Assembly: GCF_017566145.1 (NCBI RefSeq)
Contig: NZ_JABFCL010000007.1
Span: 62,001 to 126,000, forward strand
Direction of reading: 5' to 3'
DNA from: Bittarella massiliensis (ex Durand et al. 2017)
GTDB taxonomy: Bacteria > Bacillota > Clostridia > Oscillospirales > Ruminococcaceae
Length of the DNA stretch: 64,000 nt
The notes under the pieces are model-generated. The model was not told where the DNA came from. It saw nothing but the letters and a program-made list of their open reading frames with translations, and did not search any database. A program made the position numbers and the translations under genes. Within the stretch, counting starts at the first letter, position 1; each line of letters begins with the position of its first letter. Positions 32,412 to 40,610 of this stretch are shown one piece after another.

Positions 32412-33722
32412 GTGTTTTCCAAAATGAAAGTCCGCTACCGCGGCCTGGGGGCCTTTTTTGTCCTCTGGTCCACCCAGTCCCTCTCGGCCCTGGGCAGCGC
32501 CATGACCAGTTTTGCCCTGGTGGTCTGGTCCTATCAGCAGTGGGGTTCGGCCCTTTCCACCGGCCTGCTCTCGGTCTGCTCCTACGCCCCCTATGTGGCC
32601 CTGAGCATCTTCTCCGGCGCCTTGAGCGACCGCTGGGACAAGCGAAAGACCATGCTGCTGTGCGACGGCGCGGCGGCCCTCTGCACCCTCTGCGCCCTCG
32701 CCCTCCTGTACACCGGGGGGCTGGCCATGGGTCACCTCTACCTTCTCAATGCCGTCAGCGGGTTGATGAACACCTTTCAGCAGCCCGCCTCCGACGTGGC
32801 CGTCAGCCTGCTGGTCCCCCGGGAGCAGTACCACCAGGTGAGCGGGCTGCGCGCCCTCTCCAACTCCCTGGTCACCGTTCTCGCCCCCGTCCTGGCCAGC
32901 GCGGTCTTTGCCTTTGGGGGGCTGGGGGCGGTGATCGCAGTCGACCTCTCCACCTTTGCCGTGGCCGCCGCTGCCCTCTGCCTGGCCGTCCGGCTCCCCC
33001 GCACCGCCGCCGAGGCGGGTCCGCGGGAGCCGGTCTGGCAGGTGGCGAGGGCGGGGCTCGCCTTTCTCGCCCAAAACAGGGGGGTGCTCCACCTCATCCT
33101 CTTTTTGGCCGCCATCAACCTCACCGCCTCGATGTACAATGCGGCCCTGCCCGCCCTCCTCCTTCCCCGGGCCGGGGGAGGGGAGATGGCCCTGGGGCTG
33201 GTGAACACCTGCGCTGGCCTTGCCAACCTGGTGGGCAGCGCCGCGGTCTCCCTGGCCCCGGTCCCCAAAAGCCGGGTGCGGGTGATCATGGGGGCCCTCC
33301 TCTTCTCCATGAGCACCGAAAACCTCCTCCTCTCCCTGGGGCGGGGGCTGCCGGTCTGGTGCCTGGGGGCGGTGCTGGGCTGGCTCTGCATCCCCGCCAT
33401 GAACGCCAACCTCGATGTGCTGCTCCGGCTGCACATCCCGGTGGAGATGCAGGGCCGGGTCTACTCGGTGCGCAACGCCCTGCAGTTTTTCACCATCCCC
33501 CTGGGATACCTGGCGGGGGGCGCGCTGGTGGACGGGGTCTGCGAGCCCCTGATGGCCGCCCAGCCCGCCGGCAGCCCCCTGCGCGCCCTCTTTGGCGAGG
33601 GGAAGGGCGCGGGGGCCGCCCTCCTCTTTTTCTTCCTGGCGGCGCTGGGGGTGAGCACCTGCCTCCTCTTTCGCCGCTCCCGGGCCATCTGGGCCTTGGA
33701 GGAAGAGACGACCCGCCGGTAA
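32412..33722 (+). CDS. MFS transporter (drug exporter-like)
   Basis: A 436-residue major facilitator with about 12 hydrophobic helices. The MFS signature GALSDRWDKRKTMLL in loop 2-3 is well preserved. The overall form, with FALVVWSYQQWGSALSTGLL near the start, matches the macrolide-efflux-like (Mef/MFS_3) group of Firmicutes. The GTG at 32412 lies 11 bases after AAAGGAG; an ATG four codons later is an alternative. Substrate unknown. The structured leader upstream suggests induction at the RNA level (inference). Confidence 0.85.
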   Translation: MFSKMKVRYRGLGAFFVLWSTQSLSALGSAMTSFALVVWSYQQWGSALSTGLLSVCSYAPYVALSIFSGALSDRWDKRKTMLLCDGAAALCTLCALALLYTGGLAMGHLYLLNAVSGLMNTFQQPASDVAVSLLVPREQYHQVSGLRALSNSLVTVLAPVLASAVFAFGGLGAVIAVDLSTFAVAAAALCLAVRLPRTAAEAGPREPVWQVARAGLAFLAQNRGVLHLILFLAAINLTASMYNAALPALLLPRAGGGEMALGLVNTCAGLANLVGSAAVSLAPVPKSRVRVIMGALLFSMSTENLLLSLGRGLPVWCLGAVLGWLCIPAMNANLDVLLRLHIPVEMQGRVYSVRNALQFFTIPLGYLAGGALVDGVCEPLMAAQPAGSPLRALFGEGKGAGAALLFFFLAALGVSTCLLFRRSRAIWALEEETTRR

Positions 33723-33732
33723 CTGGCAGAAA

Positions 33733-33770
33733 AGAGCGCCCGTCCCCTGTGAAAAGGGGGCGGGCGCTCT
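33733..33770 (-). terminator. Terminator after GGDEF-EAL gene
   Basis: AGAGCGCCCG/CGGGCGCTCT arms with inner CCCC/GGGG pairing; a T tract follows on the minus strand. Confidence 0.7.
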
Positions 33771-33787
33771 CGCCGTTGGGGCAGTCT

Positions 33788-35722
33788 TTAGCGGGCGGGA
33801 ACTTCGGCGGCGAGGAAAGCGGCGGCTTCGGCCCCGGGCAGGGGGCGGGCGTAGAGAAAGCCCTGGATCAGTTCGATGCCGCAGTCGAGGACAAAGCGGT
33901 TTTGCGCCTCGTCCTCCACCCCCTCGGCCAGCACCTGCATCCCGATGCGGTGAAAAATTTCGGTCAGGGCCCGGACCATGGCGGCGGTGTTCTCCTGCTC
34001 CACCGCCGCCCAGATGAGGCTTTTGTCCAGCTTGACGGTGTCAAAGGGCAGGGCCAGCACCGAGCTCAAGTTGGAGTAGCCGGTGCCGAAATCGTCCAGC
34101 CCCAGGCGAATGCCCATCTGCCGCATCTCCCGGGCGAACTCGCCCACCAGTTCCGGCTTTTCGGCCAGGGCGGTCTCGGTAAATTCGATCACGATCTGGG
34201 AGAAGGGGACGCCGCTGTCCCCGATGATCCGGCGCACCCGCTCCACCACCCCCGGCTGCCCGAACATCACCGCCGAGAAGTTGACGTGCACTCCCGCCAC
34301 CGAAATGCCCTGCTCTTTGAGGGAGAGAAGGTAGCGGCAGACCCGCTCCAACACCTGATAGGTCAGTTCCACAATGTCGCCGGTCTCCTCGGCCAAGGGG
34401 ATGAACTCCGCCGGTGAGACCGGGTCGGCGGGGGTGCCCTCGATGCGCATCAGCGACTCGGCGTAGAGAAAGCGCCCGCTGGACACCTCGTAAATGGGCT
34501 GGTAGCGCAGGGAAAAAGCGCCCTGGGAGCAAGCCCGCTTCACCGCCTGCAACACCTGTTCCCGGCGGCGAATTTCCCCCAGCATGGCGGGTCCGCAGTA
34601 ACAGATGTTGCGGCCGGGCCGGCGCTTGGCTTGGGAGACGGCGTAGGCGACCCCGCCGGCCAACCCCTCGCCGGTGTCGGCGCTGTTGGGGTACTGCACC
34701 ACCCCCATGGCCCAGGGCAGGGCGCGCAGGTAGTTGCCGGCCCGCCAGGGGAGGGCCATCCGCTCCCGAATGGCCCCCAGCACCCGGCCCACCTCCTCCC
34801 GCCCGCCGTCGCGGATGAGGACGGCGAACTCGTCCCCGCCAAAGCGAAAGACGTTTTTCTCCCCCGCCAGCTGCCGCAGCCAACCGCAGACCTCTTTTAA
34901 AAAGAGGTCCCCCACCGACTGGCCGAAGCGGCTGTTGATCTGCTTGAAGTCCCGCAGGGAGAGGACCGCCACTGTAAAGGTGGGGAGCCGCTTTTCAAAG
35001 AGGAGCAGGTCGATGAGGTTGACCAATTCCTGCCGGTTGGGCGCGCCGGTGAGGGAGTCCAGAGCCATCTGCTTGTTTTGCAGGTGCAGGTAGATGATGA
35101 GCAGGGCGCAGGTCGCCGCCGAACCTGAGAGGATGACGGTGGGGTAAAACTGCTGTACCAAAATGACCACGAGGGCCACCGCCGGAAAGGAGAGGAGGAT
35201 GGTTCGCGTCGAGCGCTCCACCTCCGCCCGAAAGCGCAGCACCAACAGCAAGCTGGCGGCGCAGTAGGCGTAAAAGAGCAGGTAAGTCAGGGCGATCCAT
35301 TCCCCCTGCCGGTAGCCGCCCTCGGGGGTGATAAAGAAGAGCTTGCCGTTGAGGGGGTCGGCCAGGACCAGCAGGGCATAGAGGGCGCCGAGGAAAATCC
35401 CCCCGGCAAAAACCCAGCGCAGCAGGGACTTTCCCTTGCAGAGGATGGCGGCCGAGTAGAGGAAATAGGCCAGCCCCATCAAAGGGGTGCAGACAAAATA
35501 GAGGGTGGTCACCCCCCAGACCAGCCATTGGGGAGCTAGGCCGGGGTGCATCAGCAACAGGGTGGAGAGGATGTTTGTGGACACCGCCAAAAAGGTGACG
35601 GTCAAGCAACCTTGAAATACCCGGTTTTTTAAATTGGGCAGCGGGCTGCCCCGGCGGGAATACCCCCAGATGATGAGCAGTATGACTGCCGAAACGCACT
35701 CCGGCGCGATGTCCCAGCGCAT
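33788..35722 (-). CDS. Membrane GGDEF-EAL protein, probable c-di-GMP phosphodiesterase
   Basis: A 644-residue protein with about seven hydrophobic helices (residues 8-212), a GGDEF domain (about 220-385) and an EAL domain (about 390-635). The GGDEF signature RFGGDEF (293-299) is kept, but the usual D-x-D-x-F-K metal motif reads SLRDFK (255-260) and the later 'IND' is INS, so cyclase activity is doubtful. The EAL site looks complete: AESL with its Glu, HVNFSA, IEFTETAL, LDDFGTGYSNL, VKLDKS and LAEGVED. Net hydrolysis of c-di-GMP is therefore most likely, with GGDEF perhaps binding GTP. Single-gene unit. Confidence 0.88.
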   Translation of the reverse strand: MRWDIAPECVSAVILLIIWGYSRRGSPLPNLKNRVFQGCLTVTFLAVSTNILSTLLLMHPGLAPQWLVWGVTTLYFVCTPLMGLAYFLYSAAILCKGKSLLRWVFAGGIFLGALYALLVLADPLNGKLFFITPEGGYRQGEWIALTYLLFYAYCAASLLLVLRFRAEVERSTRTILLSFPAVALVVILVQQFYPTVILSGSAATCALLIIYLHLQNKQMALDSLTGAPNRQELVNLIDLLLFEKRLPTFTVAVLSLRDFKQINSRFGQSVGDLFLKEVCGWLRQLAGEKNVFRFGGDEFAVLIRDGGREEVGRVLGAIRERMALPWRAGNYLRALPWAMGVVQYPNSADTGEGLAGGVAYAVSQAKRRPGRNICYCGPAMLGEIRRREQVLQAVKRACSQGAFSLRYQPIYEVSSGRFLYAESLMRIEGTPADPVSPAEFIPLAEETGDIVELTYQVLERVCRYLLSLKEQGISVAGVHVNFSAVMFGQPGVVERVRRIIGDSGVPFSQIVIEFTETALAEKPELVGEFAREMRQMGIRLGLDDFGTGYSNLSSVLALPFDTVKLDKSLIWAAVEQENTAAMVRALTEIFHRIGMQVLAEGVEDEAQNRFVLDCGIELIQGFLYARPLPGAEAAAFLAAEVPAR

Positions 35723-35954
35723 GCAATCCCTCCGCCGCCCCGCAGGGCAAAAATAGAGAATCGAGAAACAAAGGCTAAAAACGTGTCAAAATGGTAGAGA
35801 TAAATTCATCATAGCCGAAACCCTTCAAAAAAGCAATGAAAATTCACCCCGCCTCTCTGTTTGGCGCTGGGAACAAAAAGGGGTATAATAAAAGACAAAG
35901 GTGTGCCCGGCGCTGGGGGAAAACGCGGCGCGGGGCGCAGGGAGGGTGGACGCT

Positions 35955-37073
35955 TTGGGCAATATCTTTGACTATCTGGATTGGCGGGGCGACCTGCGCT
36001 TTGACCAGGCGCCCTTTACCTGTGTGGACGACCTCATTCTCTGCCGGCTGTCCTATGTCCCCTTTGACGGGGTGGTCCCCCCGCCGGAGGAGGGGGGACA
36101 GATTCCCCTGCGCCAGGCGGCGCAGCGGCTTTTCTCCCCGGCCTTTGCCCGCCAGGCAGAGCCGATGTGGGGGCGCGACCGCGACCTGCTGCGGGCCCTG
36201 GCCGCCAGCACCCGCTTTGGCGAAATGCCCCTTTTGGGCTATGTCAACGACGTGGACGCCGACGAGCAAAAGCAGTTTTCCGCCCTCTGCGCCCTGCCCG
36301 GCGACGGCACTGGCTTCGCCGCCTTCCGGGGGACCGACGACACCCTGGTGGGCTGGAAGGAGGACTTCAACATGGGCTTTGCCACCCCGGTGCCCGCCCA
36401 GAGAGAGGCGGTCTCCTACCTCTGCCAAGCGGTGGGGCGGGGGCCGGAAAACTGGCGGGTGGGGGGCCACTCGAAAGGGGGCAACCTGGCAGTCTACGCC
36501 GCCGCCTTCGCCCCGCCGCCGGTGCAGAGGCGGCTGCTCTGGGTGCAGAACAACGACGGCCCCGGCTTTGACGGCGGGGTGCTGGACAGCCCGGGTTACC
36601 GGGCGGTGCGGGAGCGGGTGCACACCTACCTGCCCCAGTCCTCGGTGGTGGGGATGCTGTTGGAACACGAGGAGGCCTACACGGTGGTCCACAGCGGCCA
36701 GGTGGGGCTGATGCAGCACGACCTCTACTCCTGGGAGGTAAAGGGCCCCGATTTTGTCTGCCTCGACGAGGTGAGCGCCAGCAGCAAGTTCATCGACAAG
36801 ACCCTCAAGGACTGGGTGGCCGGAATGAGCAGGGAGGAGCGGGCCACCTTTTTCGACACCCTCTACCAGCTGTTGGCGGGCACCCAGGCCAAAACGGTGG
36901 GAGAGCTCTCCGGCGACTGGCTGCACAGCGCCGGGGCGGTATTGCAGTCGCTCAAAAATGTGGACGAGGACACCCGCCGCCTGATGGGCCAGGTGATGGG
37001 CGGCCTCTTTCGCTCGGCGCGGGAGAACCTGCGCACCGCCCGCCCCCGCCCGGAGGCGGGCGAGCGGGGGTAA
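35955..37073 (+). CDS. DUF2974 alpha/beta-hydrolase-like protein
   Basis: A 372-residue protein of the DUF2974 (Mbeg1-like) family. The N-terminus MGNIFDYLDWRGDLRFDQAP is characteristic. The lipase-like nucleophile elbow is GHSKGGN (G-x-S-x-G), and FRGTDDTLVGWKEDFNM resembles the oxyanion-side motif of lipase class 3 relatives. There is no signal peptide. The TTG at 35955 has GGGAGGG 8 bases upstream and gives the family-standard start. The substrate is unknown. Earlier GTG starts in frame lack ribosome-binding sites. Confidence 0.82.
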   Translation: MGNIFDYLDWRGDLRFDQAPFTCVDDLILCRLSYVPFDGVVPPPEEGGQIPLRQAAQRLFSPAFARQAEPMWGRDRDLLRALAASTRFGEMPLLGYVNDVDADEQKQFSALCALPGDGTGFAAFRGTDDTLVGWKEDFNMGFATPVPAQREAVSYLCQAVGRGPENWRVGGHSKGGNLAVYAAAFAPPPVQRRLLWVQNNDGPGFDGGVLDSPGYRAVRERVHTYLPQSSVVGMLLEHEEAYTVVHSGQVGLMQHDLYSWEVKGPDFVCLDEVSASSKFIDKTLKDWVAGMSREERATFFDTLYQLLAGTQAKTVGELSGDWLHSAGAVLQSLKNVDEDTRRLMGQVMGGLFRSARENLRTARPRPEAGERG

Positions 37074-37200
37074 GGGCCTTCTCCCCGACGCTCTGCCCAA
37101 ACCCCGCCGAGGGCGTCTCCATGCGCCCTGGCGCGCAAGTCCCCCTTCCAAAAACGGTCTGTTACAGCACTTTTTTGCCGCAAGATCGGCAAAATGACGG

Positions 37201-37229
37201 TTGACTGGGTGCACAAGATGTAGTATGAT
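37201..37229 (+). promoter_or_regulatory. Promoter of the nrdDG operon
   Basis: TTGACT (37201-37206), 17-base spacer, TATGAT (37224-37229). Transcription would start near 37236, just before the riboswitch. Confidence 0.75.
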
Positions 37230-37272
37230 TTGACCAATCTGTTTCAGAATCAAACTAGATATGGAAACGAAA

Positions 37273-37462
37273 GCACGTGGGTGCCCGGCCTGTCATCGGG
37301 CCGGGCGGCAACAGGGAAGACGGGTGAAAAGCCCGCGCGGTCCCGCCGCCGTAAGGAGAGAGTGCGCCCCAACTGCCACTGGTCCCTGGGGGGCTGGGAA
37401 GGCGGGGCGCGCGTGGAATCCGAGCCGGAATACCTGCCCGCTGTGCGCGCGCTGCCACGGTG
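37273..37462 (+). promoter_or_regulatory. Cobalamin (B12) riboswitch
   Basis: The conserved landmarks occur in order: GGTGCC, GGGAAGACGGGTGAAAAGCC, GCGGTCCCGCCGCCGTAA, GCCACTGG, CTGGGAAGGCG and the B12-box form GAGCCGGAATACCTGC. It lies between a good promoter and a strong intrinsic terminator (37502-37533) ahead of nrdD, so B12 binding probably favours termination. The exact 5' and 3' limits are approximate. Confidence 0.9.
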
Positions 37463-37501
37463 TATGGCTTCAAGCGGGCTCTGGTGAGTGACCTTTGTCG
37501 C

Positions 37502-37533
37502 GCCCCCGCCTGCCTCGGCCGGCGGGGGCTTTT
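37502..37533 (+). terminator. Riboswitch expression-platform terminator
   Basis: GCCCCCGCC (37502-37510) and GGCGGGGGC (37521-37529) followed by TTTT, about 60 bases before the nrdD start codon. Confidence 0.85.
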
Positions 37534-37593
37534 CAGTGCTCTGGGCGTCTCCAGCGGGTTTCTGAAACCACTTTGATGGGAGGACACAATACG

Positions 37594-39696
37594 ATGATTG
37601 AGTCGATTCGCAAGCGCAGTGGGGACATCGTCCCCTTCGATCCGGAGAAGATCACCTGGGCCATCTTCAAGGCGGCCGCCGCCGTGGGGGGAGACGACTG
37701 GCAGCGGGCGGAGGAGCTCTCCTCCCAGGTGGTGGAGATGGCCGCGGCCCGCACCGGCGTGCTGGACGTGGAGGAGGTGCAGGACATGGTGGAAAAGGTC
37801 CTCATTGAAAACCGCCACGCCCGCACCGCCAAGGCCTACATCCTCTACCGGGAGAAGCGCCAGGGCGCCCGGGAGGCCAACGCCCTCATCGGCGCCACCA
37901 TCGACATGTTTTCCCAGTATCTGGACGACATGGACTGGAAGATCCAGGAGAACGCCAACACCCAGAAGTCCATCAACGGGATGAACAACTACATCCGCGA
38001 GGCCTTTACCAAGCAGTACTGGCTCCACGAGATCTACCCCGAGGAGATTCGCCGCGCCCATACCTCGGGGGACCTGCACCTGCACGACCTGGGCTTTTTC
38101 GGCCCCTACTGCGCCGGTTGGGACCTGCGCCAGCTGCTGATGCAGGGCTTTGGCGGGGTGCCCGGCAAGGTGGAGAGTGGCCCGGCCAAGCACCTGCGCT
38201 CCTTTTTGGGGCAGATTGTCAACTCCACCTTCACCACCCAGGGGGAGTCGGCCGGCGCTCAGGCCTGGTCCTCCTTTGACACCTACTGCGCCCCCTTCAT
38301 CCGCTACGATCACATGGACTACGCCTCGGTGAAGCAGGCGCTGCAGGAGTTTATCTTCAACCTCAACGTCCCCACCCGGGTGGGCTTTCAGTGCCCCTTC
38401 TCCAACCTGACCTTCGACATCGTGGTCCCCTCCACCCTCAAGGACCAGTGCGTGGTCATCGGCGGCCAGCCCATGGACGCCTGCTACGGCGACTTTCAGG
38501 CCGAAATGGACCTGCTCAACACCGCCTTCTGCGACGTGATGATGGAGGGGGACCGCCACGGCCGGGTGTTCACCTTTCCCATCCCCACCATCAACGTCAC
38601 CAAGGAGTTTGACTGGCAGAGCCCGGTGGTGGACAAATTCATGGAGATCACCTGCAAGTACGGCATCCCCTATTTTTCCAACTACATCAACTCCGACCTC
38701 TCCCCCGAGGACGCCCTCTCCATGTGCTGCCGGCTGCGGCTTGATACCAGCGAGCTGCGCAAGCGGGGCGGCGGCCTCTTCGGCTCCAACCCCATGACAG
38801 GCTCCATCGGGGTGGTCACCCTCAACCTGCCCCGGCTGTGCTACCTGGCCCAGGACGAAAAGGACCTGATGCAGCGGCTGGACGGGCTGCTGGAACTGGC
38901 CAAAAACAGCCTGGAGATCAAGCGCAAGACCATTGAAAAGCAAACTGAAAATGGGATGTACCCCTACTCGGCCCACTACCTCGAAGAGGTCAAGGCCCGC
39001 ACCGGCTCCTATTGGTATAACCACTTCAACACCATCGGCCTGGTGGGGATGAACGAGGCCTGCCGCAACTTCCTGGGCTGTGAGATCACCGCCCCCGAGG
39101 GACAGCAGTTCGCCCTGCGGGTACTGGGCCACATGCGCCAGGTCATCACCCGCTTCCAGGAGGAGACCGGCCACGTCTACAACCTGGAGGCCACCCCCGC
39201 CGAGGGGACCAGCTACCGCCTGGCCCAGCTGGACCGGAACCGCTACCCCGACATCCTCACCGCCGGGGAGGAGGTGCCCTACTACACCAACTCCACCCAG
39301 CTGCCGGTGGGCTACACCGACGACATCTTTGAGACGCTGGACCTGCAGGACGAGTTGCAGTGCATGTACACCGGCGGCACGGTGCTCCACCTCTACCTGG
39401 GCGAGCAGATTCGGGACATCGAGGTGGCCAAGGCCCTGCTGCAAAAGGCCTTTACCAACTACAAGCTGCCCTACCTCTCCCTGACCCCCACCTTTTCGGT
39501 CTGCCCCGAGCACGGCTACATCAGCGGCGAGGTGTACAGCTGCCCCGACTGCGGCGCCGCCACCGAGGTGTGGAGCCGGGTGGTGGGCTACCTCCGCCCG
39601 GTGCAAAACTTCCACAAGGGAAAGAAGGAGGAGTACCGCCAGCGGGTCAAATACGTCATCAAAGAGGGCGAGCTCTCCGAGGCGGCCGCCCAGTGA
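37594..39696 (+). CDS. nrdD: Anaerobic (class III) ribonucleoside-triphosphate reductase
   Basis: A 700-residue glycyl-radical enzyme that makes deoxyribonucleotides without oxygen or B12. An ATP-cone covers about 1-90 (MIESIRKRSGDIVPFDPEKI). The catalytic barrel contains GESAGAQAWSSFDTYCAPF and GGLFGSNPMTGSIGVVTLNL. A C-terminal zinc site uses Cys in VCPEHGY and SCPDCG, followed by RVVGYLRPVQ with the radical Gly. The ATG at 37594 has GGGAGG 10 bases upstream. It is co-transcribed with the activase nrdG, whose GTG overlaps the stop, under a B12 riboswitch. Confidence 0.95.
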   Translation: MIESIRKRSGDIVPFDPEKITWAIFKAAAAVGGDDWQRAEELSSQVVEMAAARTGVLDVEEVQDMVEKVLIENRHARTAKAYILYREKRQGAREANALIGATIDMFSQYLDDMDWKIQENANTQKSINGMNNYIREAFTKQYWLHEIYPEEIRRAHTSGDLHLHDLGFFGPYCAGWDLRQLLMQGFGGVPGKVESGPAKHLRSFLGQIVNSTFTTQGESAGAQAWSSFDTYCAPFIRYDHMDYASVKQALQEFIFNLNVPTRVGFQCPFSNLTFDIVVPSTLKDQCVVIGGQPMDACYGDFQAEMDLLNTAFCDVMMEGDRHGRVFTFPIPTINVTKEFDWQSPVVDKFMEITCKYGIPYFSNYINSDLSPEDALSMCCRLRLDTSELRKRGGGLFGSNPMTGSIGVVTLNLPRLCYLAQDEKDLMQRLDGLLELAKNSLEIKRKTIEKQTENGMYPYSAHYLEEVKARTGSYWYNHFNTIGLVGMNEACRNFLGCEITAPEGQQFALRVLGHMRQVITRFQEETGHVYNLEATPAEGTSYRLAQLDRNRYPDILTAGEEVPYYTNSTQLPVGYTDDIFETLDLQDELQCMYTGGTVLHLYLGEQIRDIEVAKALLQKAFTNYKLPYLSLTPTFSVCPEHGYISGEVYSCPDCGAATEVWSRVVGYLRPVQNFHKGKKEEYRQRVKYVIKEGELSEAAAQ

Positions 39697-40382
39697 AGAT
39701 CGCCGGCATCCAGCGCACCAGCACCATCGACTTTCCCGGGGTGCTGGCCTGCGTCCTCTTCACCCGCGGCTGCGACACCGACTGCTTTTACTGCCACAAC
39801 CGCGATCTGTTGGGCCCCGGCGACTGCCTGCCCGAAGGGGAGGTGGAGGCCTTTTTGAAAAAGCGCCAGGGGCTGCTGGACGGGGTGGTGGTCAGCGGCG
39901 GAGAGCCGCTGCTCCAACCCGATCTGGAGGGGTTTCTGGCCGCCCTCAAGGCCATGGGCTACCGGGTCAAGCTGGACACCAACGGCCGCCAGACCCAGCG
40001 GGTGCTGGCCCTGGTGGAGGCGGGGCTCTGCGACTACCTGGCCATCGACTGGAAGGCCCCCCGTCAGCAGTACCTCCAGGTGTGCGGCGTCCCCCCCGAA
40101 CAGGGGTACGACGCCACCCGCGCCACCCTCTGCCAGCTGGCCAAGAGAGGGGCCCCCTGTGAGGCGCGGACCACCCTCTACCCCGGTCTCACCGCCAGGG
40201 CGCTGGTGGAGTTGGCAGGGCAGCTGCCCCCGCTGCCCCGCTACCGGCTCAACTTCTTTCGCGCCCCGGCCTGCGCCCGGCAGCGGCACCTCCCCCTGCT
40301 GGAGCGCCCCTTCCTCACCCCCGAGCAGGTGCGGGCGGTAGAACCCCAGCTCCGGGCCCTGCAACCCGGCCTCACCTTTTGA
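39693..40382 (+). CDS. nrdG: Anaerobic ribonucleotide reductase activating protein
   Basis: A 229-residue radical SAM activase that installs the glycyl radical on NrdD. The cluster motif is CDTDCFYC (CX3CX2C) at about 25-32, followed by the SAM-binding VVSGGEPLLQ and LDTNGR. The GTG start overlaps the nrdD stop (GTGA), a classic coupled arrangement. Length is at the upper end of the family because of a C-terminal extension (FFRAPACARQRHLPLL...). A strong terminator follows. Confidence 0.93.
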   Translation: MKIAGIQRTSTIDFPGVLACVLFTRGCDTDCFYCHNRDLLGPGDCLPEGEVEAFLKKRQGLLDGVVVSGGEPLLQPDLEGFLAALKAMGYRVKLDTNGRQTQRVLALVEAGLCDYLAIDWKAPRQQYLQVCGVPPEQGYDATRATLCQLAKRGAPCEARTTLYPGLTARALVELAGQLPPLPRYRLNFFRAPACARQRHLPLLERPFLTPEQVRAVEPQLRALQPGLTF

Positions 40383-40409
40383 AAACAGCTGTTTTTTGAA
40401 CGCGGCCCA

Positions 40410-40444
40410 GCGCGGGAGAGCGGCAACGCTCTCCCGCGCTTTTT
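40410..40444 (+). terminator. Terminator after nrdDG
   Basis: Thirteen-base arms GCGCGGGAGAGCG / CGCTCTCCCGCGC around GCAA, then five Ts. Confidence 0.93.
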
Positions 40445-40610
40445 GCGGTGCGCCCTTTCTCCCGGAGCGTTTGGCGGGGCCGGTGGCGGCGACTTCCCGC
40501 CCCTGCACAGGGGAGCGGTGGGAGACAAAAAACACCATTTTTTTACAGCTGATCCGACTATATTGGAGGGGAGGCCCAGTTGGGCGTTCACGGCAAAAGG
40601 GGGAGATTTG

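Noticed and set aside
37255..39615. A 786-codon open frame on the minus strand opposite nrdD
   Set aside because: It mirrors nrdD codon structure and has low-complexity His/Val/Gly/Leu composition. Long antisense frames are expected in GC-rich coding DNA, and nrdD is unmistakable.
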